This document shows positions 46,040 to 56,828 of a stretch of 64,000 bases of DNA, piece by piece. Numbering within the stretch: position 1 is the stretch's first letter; each line of letters opens with the position of its first letter. The notes under the pieces are model-generated. The model worked only from the letters and a program-made list of their open reading frames with translations. It did not search any database and was not told the origin of the DNA. The stretch comes from Lactuca virosa (Eukaryota > Streptophyta > Magnoliopsida > Asterales > Asteraceae), in assembly GCA_928212115.1 (NCBI GenBank), contig CAKMRJ010001112.1, forward strand, positions 411,118,862 to 411,182,861. The letters run 5' to 3'. The position numbers were made by a program, and so were the translations under genes.

Positions 46040-46809
46040 ATGCCAAAGATGTGGGATTATTTAATACACTGAAAACGAGAATGGGGAAATGAGCTCTGAT
46101 GTGGCCCTCCTAGTCGCAATGGAAACAAACCCGCACACTCTGCCTACAATCCCTACTAAAATGCCCCTTCTTGCTACACTTACGACATCCAGAAATCGAC
46201 ACCTTACATCATGAAACTTCTCACACTTATCACACCCGGAACCCCTTCGCTCTATTAGTCCTAATCTCAAGTCGGCGGACGTGAACGACATGACCGCCGA
46301 TTGCAATTGCAATGAAAACTGGCATCTCTTCTTTCCTCTGGATCTTTAACTCAATCTCCTTCCTCCTATCATTCCACTTCAACTCAGCCAAGGTTTGATA
46401 TGGTTGAGTCGACACAAACTCTCAAATATCCATCTTGATCATACATAAGTATTGTGACATCTACACCTGCTTTGAATCGGTATACTCCAAGCAGAAAACA
46501 TGTTGGTGATCTCCGTCACGGACTCAGTCGTCTGCTTGAGCGATAGGTACTCATATTCCAGTCGCTCTCGCTCCACGATTGGAACATAATCCACACATAA
46601 CAACTCCAAAACTGGCTCCTAAGTCACTGCGACTCACTCTGCATGAGAAAAGGTTTGGGTCAGAAACCCGCACCAATACTTCGCTCCCAAGCAAAGAAGA
46701 TTCAGCACAAACTTTACTTTCTGGTCCTCGGCACCCAAACACATGTAGAAACATCCTTCCATGTTAGATATCCATCTTAGGGCAATAATCGGGTCCTTGT
46801 CGTCGTTGA
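46040..46809 (-). pseudogene. Gypsy G gag remnant, cut by element E
   Basis: Read on the minus strand from 46809: NDDKDPIIALRWISNMEGCF matches the start of a Tekay-type Gag capsid domain, and VKFVLNLLCLGAKYW follows. Later YEYLSLKQTTESVTEIT (about 46500-46570) and two zinc knuckles (CRKCSKKGHFSRDC near 46160-46205, CFHCD-EGHIRAHF near 46090-46130, last Cys replaced) are readable in different frames with several stops. The N-terminus is missing because gypsy E starts at 46810 in the middle of the coding sequence. Confidence 0.75.
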
Positions 46810-47002
46810 TGTAACATCCACTCCATGTATGAATCAACTTTTATGTATTTGCTTTAGATGGGGTGGCCACGTCGTGGTGGAGCATCACCACGGCGTGCTG
46901 GATTATTTTAGATCGCGAGATTTAAATGACCCGCCACGACGTGGAATGTGTTTTAGTGAAAACCCTAATTTCGAGCTTTGGACCCTATATAAGGAACATT
47001 AA

Positions 47003-47322
47003 CACCCCGTTCCCGAGTTCAACTTAATGAGAAAAAAGAAAGGAAATGGGTGGAAATGAGAAGAAAATAAAATAAATTGGTGTTTCCGAGTTTCATTAAA
47101 GTAAGGAAGTGGAAGGAAATTGAAGGATCACTTTCCCTCCTAACTTTCCTTCTGATTTGAGAGGATTTGGAAAGAAAGAACAAACTGATTAATTTTGCTT
47201 CCACTTCTATCCAACTTGGGAACACAAAAGAAAATTTTGTTTTCATTTCTTTTCTCTTCTTTTCTCTCCTGACTTTCTTTTCTCTTCTTTTCTTCTCTTT
47301 TGTTAAGCTCACGAACTAGGCG
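47003..47322. mobile_element. Probable small TAA-target MITE in E
   Basis: TAA flanks both ends (47000-47002 and 47323-47325). Ends are imperfect inverted repeats: caccccgttcccgagttc and, from the right, cgcctagttcgtgagctt, both followed by aac and a purine-rich gagaa tract. Length is 320 bp with no gene; strand-biased Lys/Arg-rich frames come from the purine tracts. Confidence 0.5.
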
Positions 47323-48370
47323 TAAGGCTAGGGTTTCAGCCTCCATCTTCCTCCCAAACTCAGAAACCCTAAACCTAGCCTCCATTGAAGTTGTGAGCTG
47401 ATTCTTGGTGTTTTTGGTGATTTTTAGAAGGAGAATGAAGCTCTTGGTGAGGTGGTTGCTTGGAAACCATCATCTCTTCAGCTAGCATATCTCTTGGACC
47501 TTGGTTAGTGTCCAAGACTCAACCTTTCCTTGTTATGTGGCTAGATCTATTGTTTTTGTCCCCTTTTTCCATGTTTTGATGGTCATAAGTAATGGAATCT
47601 CATAAAGTTTGTAACCTTATGAATCCACAGGTCAAATAGAGCATTTAGTGTCTTGGATCTGAATTAGAATCAAGTTTTGATGTCATGCATGGGTTTTGGT
47701 CTTTAAATCCTATTTTTTTGACCTAAAATGGAAAAAGCATATATTAGACATGCAAGTCCATAAATCCACAATTTTTAAGGTCTCTTTGGAGTGTGAAATC
47801 TTTATGGAAACTTTGGAGATGCAACTCTAAGTGGTGCTTAATGAGGATCTTGATGCATTAAGTCACCATTAGTGGTTAGGGTTGGGACTGTGGCTGATGG
47901 AGGGGTTTCAGGGATAAAGTTAGAAACGTTACCCATCAAAACTATGTCAAGGACCAGATCTAAGCCTTGGAGATCTTCTAGTTGAAGGAAATAACTTAAT
48001 GATTTAAGCTGTCCAGACTCACCACCATGGTGTGGTTGAGGTCTCCACGACATGGTGCGTTGGTCAAGACCCGCCTATTTTTTCGGTTTGTGGCCACGAC
48101 GAGGCAACTAGCTGGGTTGACTTTTGACTGTTGACTTTGATCAAGTTTGACCTAAGGGTATTTTAGGTATTTTAAGTGGTAGTCTGAGCGTTGGTCACTG
48201 TTATTTGTAAAGGTGACCGATAGAGTTGGTTTTCAGAGCATCGTGTTGCCAAAACTATTTCTTCTGCCTGTGAGGTAAGTCTCCTCATTGTACCCGTGGG
48301 TCGAAGGCACCAATGTCGGCCCACTAGAATATGTTATGTATGATGCTAGTTGTCTTTGTGATACAAACAT

Positions 48371-48820
48371 GAAAGACCAGGATCTGGCCCATGGCATATC
48401 TATGAAAGACCAGGATCTGGCCCCTAGCAATTTGTATGTAAGACCAGGATTTGGCCTCGGCATTGCAAGGAAAGACCAGGATACGCCCCCGACAGTTTGT
48501 ATTTAATACCGGAACTTGGCCCTCGACGCTGCAAGGAAATACAAGGATCTGGCCCCTGGCAATTTGTATGTAAGACCGGGATTTGGCCGTTGACATTACA
48601 AGGAAATACCAAGAACTGAACCTTGACAATTTGTATGTAAGAGCGGGATTTGGCCCTCGACATTGCACGGAAGGACCAGGATCTGGCCAGTAGAAATTTA
48701 TATGTAAGACCGGGATTTGACCCTCGACATTGCAAGGAAAGACCAAGATCTGACCCCTAACAATTTGTATGTAAAATCAGGATTTGGCCCTCGACATTGC
48801 AAGGAAAGATCATGATTCAA
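48371..48820. repeat. 33/66-bp minisatellite in gypsy E LTR
   Basis: About fourteen monomers of ~33 bp alternate between two types (gaaagaccaggatctggccc... and gtaagaccgggatttggccc...ttgcaag), giving a 66-bp higher-order unit. It has the same LTR-internal placement as the F array. Open frames here are repeat artefacts. Confidence 0.9.
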
Positions 48821-48931
48821 CCCATAGCATTCACTATCTTATGTATGGTATATGGTATTTTTGGAAACTCACTAAGCTTTATGCTTACAGTTTATGATTA
48901 GGGTTTCAGGTACTTCCGGTTACAAAGGGAA

Positions 48932-49689
48932 TGTTGGATAAGGTGTCTAAGTCCATAACTTATTTGGTATATACTTGACCCGACCCGGCATGGTCCATTT
49001 GGGTTGCACTTCACCCAAACTGTTTATGGATAATTTTATGAGAATTGTATACTTACGATTTATTAATATATTATAAGTTATAATATATTAATATAAAGTC
49101 ATGTTATTTAATTAGTTTTAATCTTGAATTAATTATGAATTGATTTAGTGATTAAAAGGAAGACTAATTAAATCATGGGCTATTGTATTTATATGGTGTG
49201 GGCTAATGCTCATTCGTTAATGGGCTAAGCTTATATGGAAGTCCATGGATGATCCATGGAGCTTTTAACCCATGGATCCTTGGAAGAGGAAAAGACATGG
49301 GTTATTAGGGTTTCACCCTAACCATGTACACTATATAAACAAGCTTATGTTGCATGAAAAAGACACTAATGTGTGTGTAAGTGTGGTGGCCAAAATCAAG
49401 AGTTAGTATACTCTCTCATACATTTTCCAAGTTTGTGGTGATTTGTGATTTCCATTTGAGGCATTCACATTATTGGTGCTTGGCTCTCAAACTCCAAGGA
49501 ATCAACAATCAACAAAAGGTATGTAACTCATCTAGTTCTTTTATGTTTAAAAGTACCCCATGCCATGCTAGATAGGTTATAAACCTTGGAAAATAATATT
49601 TTGCATGTATCTTAGACAAACATAGATCCAAGGTTTAATAGGGTTGCATGTACACTTAGGAAGTGTTTGAATGCTCAAAAAACCCAACA
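48932..49689 (+). repeat. 5' LTR of copia D
   Basis: Termini are TGTTGGATAAGG and AACCCAACA. TATA box ctatataaac is at 49331-49340. Donor-like AAAAG|GTATGT is at 49518/49519, 170 nt before the LTR end. Confidence 0.95.
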
Positions 49690-49690
49690 G

Positions 49691-49703
49691 TGGTATCAGA
49701 GCC
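49691..49703 (+). promoter_or_regulatory. Primer-binding site of copia D
   Basis: The sequence tggtatcagagcc, 2 nt after the LTR end, is a full initiator tRNA-Met complement. Confidence 0.92.
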
Positions 49704-49772
49704 AGGTTTGTTTGTTTGATACTTGATGCAAAATAGTGATAAAAAGTCGATTTTTTGCTGTCTGACTGATGA

Positions 49773-49855
49773 ACTCGCCGAGTCCATGGGGGGACTCGCC
49801 GAGTTCATGTGTAAACTCATCCTACTCGCCGAGTAGGTTCGTGCACTCGGCGAGT
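49773..49855. repeat. Cluster of four ACTCGSCGAGT near-palindromes
   Basis: Copies lie at 49773-49783, 49794-49804, 49824-49834 (all with centre C) and 49845-49855 (centre G). A decayed fifth (aaactcatcc) is near 49813. Arms are identical to those in copia C although surrounding sequence and the centre base differ. The cluster starts 84 nt after the LTR end. Confidence 0.92.
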
Positions 49856-50736
49856 AGGAGCCTCAGAATGCAGATTTTCGACTTTTGCTGCTGGAAATGG
49901 ACTAGAAACATTACCCTAAACTGTTTTGGTGTTTTAAAACTTGTTTTAGTTGGTGTAATGGTAGTTCTAATCCATTTACAATAGCTTATATCAAAATTTC
50001 ATGCTTTGTATGTGTTCATATAATTCTTGAAACTTTGATGATCATGTTCATGTTCTTATGAATTTAAAAGATGATAGGAATTATTTGCTGAATTGTTTAG
50101 GATTAATTCTTGATCATTTATGTGTTTTAATGGAGTCCATAATTTGTCCTCAAGTTATGGATTTCCAAAGGTCACTTCTTTTAAACACACACTTAAAACA
50201 CATAAGTTACATAAAATGAAGAGTCTTCATTTTTATGAACCTTTAATTCATAAGTTATGAAATGAAAAGTTTTGGATAGTTACAAAACTTGCCCTCAAGT
50301 TTTGGAATTTGTAAAGTTGCACACACTTTAATAAACTTTAATTCCAAACCCTTAGAGTTTTAAAAGTTAAAATTCAACCCTTATACTATTTATAACATTA
50401 ATGGTTAATTATTATATATATGTATAAGATCAAGTCGTTTTACCGTTAGTAGGCCTCATTCACGAAGCCGGTCTATAAGGGGGGGTATAAGGTTGTTGCC
50501 TATAAAATGGCAACTTAATGGGTGTCCATTCTCACCCACCGCTTCCTTGATCGGTGGAGGGTCGTTAGCCGAACGGGTAGGACAAGGACTTATAAATTCT
50601 CATTAAAAGTATGATGAGTATTATAAAGTAACTAAACCTTTTATAAATTCCCAATCTTAGTTACTTTAGGAAAATGTGAATATGGTGCTAACCCACGAAA
50701 TTCACACTTTGTACCTTACCAAGTCGTTGGTGGAGC

Positions 50737-50838
50737 GTGTGTGGTTAACCGGCACACTAACGTGGACTAGTAAGGATCACGAAGGGTGACTTAATGTTTA
50801 TCATAGATCGGTGGAGCGTGTGTGGTTAACCGGCACAT
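50737..50838 (+). promoter_or_regulatory. Pair of leader hairpins with GGTTAACC loops (copia D)
   Basis: Two modules (50737-50757 and 50818-50838) share stem gtgtgt, loop ggttaaccg and closing arm gcacac or gcacat; pairing is kept through G-U wobbles. A related block (gtggagggtcgttagccgaac, about 50553-50573) lies upstream. The next part of the leader (50860-51160) is colinear with 21885-22140 of copia C. Confidence 0.55.
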
Positions 50839-51207
50839 CGATTAGGTGATAATATTAAGGGTACCAAGTGAGTTTGCATGGTTATTCACACCTTGTTTTG
50901 TGATCCTCGGCATCCCAGTCACAAAACTTGAAGGGCACAATCGAGATTGAAACATGCCATTGAAAAGTTCAATGAATCTCAAAAGATCTAGGAGTTTCAA
51001 ATCCAATTAAAACCTAATAAATTATTTCGTTTTTCATGGTGGAAATTGGTGAATCGTCATTCGCCTACCTTCAAATATTTTATAGCTTGGATTACGGCAT
51101 CCCTCTTCCAAGTTATAAAATATTGTGTTGGGTCCTAGCCTTAATATTTCATATTGGGTGTTATATTAAGGACTTGAATCAACTAACTTGATTTTCTCCC
51201 ATTGTAG

Positions 51208-51930
51208 ATGTCTGGTTCAGACAACTATGATCTTCCCAAATCGCTTGAAACAAGCTTTCCTCCTGAAGATGATGTCCCTCAACATCATGCTTCACTCCCC
51301 CCACCTCCTCCATTTATTCTCCCTGACCCACAAGCCCAAAGACTTGAAAGGTTCAAGATCACTCAAGCTCTACTAGAAATGAAACATAAAGATGGAAGAC
51401 CTGTGTGCACTCATGTCTTAGGAATGAAGTCACACATAGACAGGTTGAGAATGTTGGGTGCTGTTATTTCAAGGAAGTTCGCTGTTGACTGGGTTCTTCA
51501 GTCACTTCCTGAGTCGTATGGTGAGTTTATTAAAGACTACCATATGACAGATCCTGACATAACCCTAATAGATCTTTCTTATTTGCTTGTTGCTGCTGAA
51601 TCAGCAATGATTTGGCGCAATGGTCAAGCAAATATTGATGGAAGGTCTAATTCTCAAACTTCCATGGACATGGACAATGGTAACATTGGAAGTCCACAAA
51701 AGCTTTCTCGTCCCAATGGAAGGGGATCGGCCTTGGTCAACCCGGTTGACCAAAAGGTAAAGGGAAAGGCTAAGTCTGTGATTGTCTCGTGTACCATTCC
51801 CAAAGAGTCTATATGTTTTATTGTCATGAGAAGGGACATTGGAAGCGAAGCTGCCCTGAATACCTGAAATATTTGAAAGCAAGTAGAGACAAAATGTTTG
51901 ACTCGGCTTCAGGTAAGTCCACTATCTAAC
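51208..51930 (+). pseudogene. Copia D gag (one frameshift at the zinc knuckle)
   Basis: The frame is open from ATG 51208 for 219 codons: MSGSDNYDLPKSLE, a proline run, then ERFKITQALLEMKHKDG, THVLGMKSHIDRLRMLG, LQSLPESYGEFIKDYHM and LSYLLVAAESAM, equivalent to the middle of copia C Gag. The N-terminal region found in C (about 100 residues including FDGSNFNDW) is absent, so this Gag is shortened. One missing T near 51815-51820 throws the zinc knuckle out of frame; in the shifted frame CHEKGHWKRSC is followed by PEYLKYLKAS and the family tail to about 51915. A frame restored by that one base would have no protease or pol after it. Confidence 0.85.
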
Positions 51931-52703
51931 TTTGTTAAAGTTCCTAATTGTTGATTCTTATTACATGATGTGACTAGGTTGCATCTTGATGTTTAGCAGG
52001 ATCGAGCAAAAGGAAGGTTAAAATAAGAGTGTGCTGAATCTGATCACGAAGATGGATTTCTATCGCATGGTTCGAGGATCGGATTTTTGAGCTACTACTT
52101 AAAAGTTATGATAGATTGCTAGGAAATATGTAATATCATAGTTTTCATTTGAAGATGCATTGTAAGGAATATTTTTCCGCATTTTAATAAAGAAATAAAA
52201 GTTTTGTTTAGTTTATTTTATATTATATCCCCTTACAATGGCATTTATGGAAAATTGATGTTTGTATGTTTCTAGCAATATTGGAAATATGAGTTTGATT
52301 CTCTCATATGTGGTAGTGTCTGAATTTACCAAATGAGGAAAGGTTCTCATCACCCAAGCTTCAGTTAGACAGAAACTTGGAATCATACAAGTTGTATTGT
52401 ATGATGAATGAGAATTTTCATCTTTGTAAAATTGAGACTAATTCATTGATCACATGCATATGTGAGTCAATTGAAGGACTAAGGAATTAGGTACTCTGGG
52501 TGTGTGCTGGTCAAGGTCCACCACAAAGATCAATTCGTCATGATTTACTAAAGATTAGTAAATATGGTTATACTTATAAGGTTAAGTATAATTCTGTAAC
52601 ATTGGAAAAGTTTCAATGTATGGCAGAACGGATGAGAAGAATCAAATTTGGCAGAAAGATAAAAGTTTCTCAAATCTGAAAAGATGGAAGAGTACTTTAG
52701 TAT

Positions 52704-52977
52704 CATGTTTTTATGATCATCTTAATGATTATGAAACCATATCACAAATTCATACTCTAAGGACATCTTAGTGCATTGTTATGACTAAGATGAGGGGTCA
52801 TGAATTGTTGGAATGGTTAAAATCAAAAAGATGGATCATACATGTTTTTATGATCATCTTAATGATTATGAAACCATATCACAAATTCATACTCTAAGGA
52901 CATCTTAGTGCATTGTTATGACTAAGATGAGGGGTCATGAATTGTTGGAATGGTTAAAATCAAGAAGATGGATCATA
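52704..52977 (+). repeat. 137-bp tandem duplication in copia D
   Basis: Two nearly identical units, 52704-52840 and 52841-52977, start at catgtttttatgatcatc and end at gatggatcata. The near-identity means the duplication is recent. Confidence 0.9.
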
Positions 52978-53689
52978 CTTCGTTCCAAAACAACTCTTAG
53001 AGTCATAATCCAAGATTGTAACATTGAGTGACATAAAGTAAGGTTTAAAACACTTATCAAATGTAGTGTAAAATGTTTTCTACTCCTGTACATTTGAAAT
53101 TGGTAAGTTGTGATGTCTTGGATAAGACAAAGACCAACTAAGACCAATTGTGTGAAGTGTTTATCTTGATAAGAATCTGCACTATCCCTTGAATATTTGT
53201 TTTGTCAAGGAATGGTTCTTGACTAGGGAAACTTATATGTCAAGAGGACAGTGGGAGTCTTAAAGATCCTGAAAGGATTTCAAGATTTAATCAAGAGTAA
53301 AACCTGAGTTTTATCACTAGCACACGACTTAAGGTTTGAAACCTATTAAGTTGACATAATTCTTGTTTCTGTGTCTGTTCCTATTAAGTTGACTATGCAT
53401 ATGAGTTCTGTTAGTTCTAAACTGTGTGCATAACAGCTTGGAAGCATTGGTGGGCCTTGTGCTACCAGATGACAAGAAATTAAGATTGAACAAGTTCAAT
53501 CCATGTAAGGCTGAATTTGTTACTAACCTTGTCTTGTGATTATGGTTTTGACAAATTCACATGGATAGGAACTCATACACCATAAAATCTAAGTGTCATA
53601 AGGTTTCTCTCCGATTCATGAAAATGATGGTGAGGAAATGCTTTCACTAAGAAGATTTTAAGTAGATAGCAATTGTGATGTTTGCATTC

Positions 53690-53790
53690 TCAAAGTCGTT
53701 AGTGGAGCGTGTGTGGTTAACCGGCACACTAACATGGACTTGTGAGAAATGGCAAAGGTCTAAACAATTAAGACTATGATTACGGCATCC
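53690..53790 (+). repeat. Leader-derived block inside copia D 3' region
   Basis: The stretch caaagtcgttagtggagcg, the gtgtgt-ggttaaccg-gcacac hairpin (53709-53729) and actaacatggact duplicate the leader at 50720-50765. The phrase attacggcatccctcttcata (54198) and its relative at 53779 also copy leader sequence near 51092-51105. Confidence 0.75.
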
Positions 53791-55178
53791 CTTTTCATAG
53801 TTCTGGAAATTGTTTAGACACACATGTGAGCTATCTAAGAAAGGGTGTACGAATCTAAATTTCAGAAGTCCAGCTGATTTCTGGAAATATGTCAGAGCTA
53901 GTGGGAGCATAAGTGTTATGCTGATAATCATCATGTTAGTGGGAGCATGATTATTATGTTTAGTGTTGCAAGTTAGCAATGTTAATTATAGAAAAACAAA
54001 AGTTTCAATTCGTAATGTTGTAGGGGTTGAAAAAGTTGTTTTGCTATAATTAAGGGAGAGGAAATTATACTTCATTTCAATTCTAAAAGCTTAGATTGAG
54101 TTTTTAATCATCTTTAGTCAAGGATATATATATGAATTTTATGTTGGAATGGTTCAACATAAGGAAATTCTATATATTGCGTTCTCAAATTCGATTATGA
54201 TTACGGCATCCCTCTTCATAGTCGATTTTTGAAAATATGGCAAATAAAAAATATTGTAGCAAAAGACTGATCTAGTATCAGGTCTTTATGTGAGACATCA
54301 TGAATCGTGTCCCATATGCTTCGGGTATAGGATCGGTCACATGTGCTATAATATTCATCCGTTCTAAATTTTTCAAAATGCTTAGAGCATTAAGAGGGAA
54401 AAAGGAATAGAACCGGATATGACTAAAATGATTAAGCAATTGTCGAGGACAATCTAAGGTTCACCAAAGATTGGTTGCTCAGGGACAGTTGGAAGTATGA
54501 TGTAAATTGTTGAAAGGACCATATTGACATATTCTGAAAAGAGGTGACTCTTGTTCGGAAGTGATAGTCGAAATGGGACTATGGAAATGTCTCCATAGGT
54601 GGAAGTTGTTCAAATCTGTGTAAGATTAGAAAACCTTAGTGCAAGAAGGATGTTCAAAGCAATGTACTTTGAATATGAGAGTTCGTTTCCATAGAGTTGA
54701 TCTCCTTTGGAATCCTCTGTAATGACTGATGACAAGGTTTTGGTGACCTTGTGCATAATCATTACGAGAGGATCAATGCATATAAGTTTAAAATCTAACA
54801 GTTTTTTGGTAAATGGTAGGAATTAGGAATTCTTACATTTACAATAAGGATTTGGGATTGTGAAATGAGCATCATTGGAATCATGTTCAATTGATCTATT
54901 TCACAAAGTAAAGATCATAGACAAACATAGTGTGCATACTTGGAGTATGGCATAACTATTGTTTAGAAAAACAAAGTGTACATGCTAGGAGCATGGGACG
55001 ACTGTTGTTTTTGTTCAAGTATTAAGTTGATTATTTGAAACATTATACAATGAATAATGTGTAATCAATATGGTGATAAATAAAAGGTGGTTTTATTTAT
55101 ATTCAAAAGGGTTCTGAGACCATATTGGATTCGATTATTATTGTGTTTCACTTTGCATGTTTTGACTTCCATAATAAC

Positions 55179-55524
55179 TAGGTTATTCTTTCCGAATGAT
55201 TAAGTTATTCAAACCATCCACAGTCGGTCATATGTTGGAAGTAGATATGAATCAAGACTGTCATGAGTTGGTTGTAGAGGTCTAATATGTTGGACATGGC
55301 TACAACACTCATGAGTGCTCATAAGTTATGAGTATTGGATTCAACCCACGCTAGGTTATTCTTTCCGAATGATTAAGTTATTCAAACCATCCACAGTCGG
55401 TCATATGTTGGAAGTAGATATGAATCAAGACTGTCATGAGTTGGTTGTAGAGGTCTAATATGTTGGACATGGCTACAACACTCATGAGTGCTCATAAGTT
55501 ATGATTATTGGATTCAACCCACGC
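55179..55524 (+). repeat. 173-bp tandem duplication in copia D 3' region
   Basis: Two units, 55179-55351 and 55352-55524, begin ctaggttattctttccg and end gattcaacccacg. Only a single-base difference (agtatt/attatt) was seen. Confidence 0.9.
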
Positions 55525-56067
55525 TCACTTGCATCACTTCATGGAATTTATCTCGAGTGATCGTGAGACGGTAATATCATATAAGTCTTCAAACCTAGAG
55601 ATATGAGTTGTTACCTATGAGTTGGTTGTGCATTGATTGCACGTAAACGCATCAGTAACTTGATGTTATAAAACGTGCCTTTGTGTATAATTCAACAAGT
55701 AATAGAAACAAGTATATGAGTCGAAGTTTATCTGTTCCTTCTAGTCCTTGGAGGATTAGAAGCGATATCTAGGCCCCTCGATGATTTTGTTTTGACCTAT
55801 GTACCGGGCCCGGTCAGAACCTAATTGATGTGTTCAATTTAGTTCTTTGTCAAACAAATCGGAAATCGGGAAACAAACTGCTGGACAATAAGTACGACGT
55901 TGTTCCATGTATTTGTCCGGCTGATATCATGAGAACAGAGGATTATATGATCACTTATCTAAAATGGCGCTTCATAGTTCAACAGAGTTTTCGAGAGCTA
56001 CGATTGCTGGTTGGTTCCTGAAGTAACATACGCAAATACAGTTATTAGACTTATCCAAGTGGGAGAC
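55525..56067 (+). other. 3' non-coding region and PPT of copia D
   Basis: It is colinear with 26545-27105 of copia C and, reversed, with B. It includes gtaaacgcatcagtaacttg (55645) and gggcccggtcag (55806). It ends in PPT ccaagtgggagac (56055-56067). Confidence 0.75.
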
Positions 56068-56823
56068 TGTTGGATAAGGTGTCTAAGTCCATAACTTATT
56101 TGGTATATACTTGACCCGACCCGGCATGGTCCATTTGGGTTGCACTTCACCCAAACTGTTTATGGATAATTTTATGAGAATTGTATACTTACGATTTATT
56201 AATATATTATAAGTTATAATATATTAATATAAAGTCATGTTATTTAATTAGTTTTAATCTTGAATTAATTATGAATTGATTTAGTGATTAAAAGGAAGAC
56301 TAATTAAATCATGGGCTATTGTATTTATATGGTGTGGGCTAATGCTCATTTGTTAATGGGCTAAGCTTATATGGAAGTCCATGGATGATCCATGGAGCTT
56401 TTAACCCATGGATCCTTGGAAGAGGAAAGACATGGGTTATTAGGGTTTCACCCTAACCATGTACACTATATAAACAAGCTTATGTTGCATGAAAAAGACA
56501 CTAATGTGTGTGTAAGTGTGGTGGCCAAAATCAAGAGTTAGTATACTCTCTCATATATTTTCCAAGTTTGTGGTGATTTGTGATTTCCATTTGAGGCATT
56601 CACATTATTGGTGCTTGGCTCTCAAACTCCAAGGAATCAACAATTAACAAAAGGTATGTAACTCATCTAGTTCTTTTATGTTTAAAAGTACCCCATGCCA
56701 TGCTAGATAGGTTATAAACATTGGAAAATAATATTTTGCATGTATCTTAGACAAACATAGATCCAAGGTTTAATAGGGTTGCATGTACACTTAGGAAGTG
56801 TTAGAATGCTCAAAAACCCAACA
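56068..56823 (+). repeat. 3' LTR of copia D
   Basis: It is nearly identical to the 5' LTR. TATA box is at about 56466 and the donor-like site aaaaggtatg at about 56649-56658. It is followed by target duplication GGGAA. Confidence 0.95.
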
Positions 56824-56828
56824 GGGAA

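Larger units (their letters stand above)
49519..51207 (+). other. Putative leader intron of copia D ending at the gag ATG
   Basis: The donor aacaaaag|gtatgtaa lies within the LTR R/U5. The acceptor gattttctcccattgtag is followed at once by ATG 51208. The intron is 1689 nt and would remove the PBS, the palindrome cluster and the hairpin modules from mRNA. The same donor is conserved in B, C and the solo LTR. Inferred only from sequence. Confidence 0.55.
51931..55100 (+). other. Scrambled pol remnants in copia D
   Basis: No usable frame. Short relics of the C-type pol are in order but separated: ccccttacaatggcatttatgg (52230), acttatatgtcaagaggacagtgggag (53229, RELICQEESG-like), agctagtgggagcat (53897, SGS-motif) and cgtgtcccatatgcttcg (54308, RVPYAS). 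Between them are blocks copied from the leader (53690-53790 and near 54200). It looks like a template-switched or internally rearranged element rather than simple decay. Confidence 0.6.
48932..56823 (+). mobile_element. Copia D: young, gag-only, non-autonomous element
   Basis: The perfect target duplication GGGAA is at 48927-48931 and 56824-56828. The 758- and 756-bp LTRs differ by about seven changes by eye. PBS and PPT are intact. The element has a long leader and a gag but no continuous pol; only scattered pol fragments remain between 52000 and 54600. It therefore resembles the TR-GAG class (LTR elements carrying only gag) and presumably moved using proteins from relatives such as C. It lies inside gypsy E. 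Confidence 0.93.

Noticed and set aside
47019..47385. Lys/Glu/Arg-rich minus-strand frames
   Set aside because: They arise from purine tracts within the small TAA-flanked insertion; no start context or domain.
48233..48746. Open frames in the gypsy E LTR
   Set aside because: They come from the 33-bp repeat array and change frame-independently; no gene-like composition.
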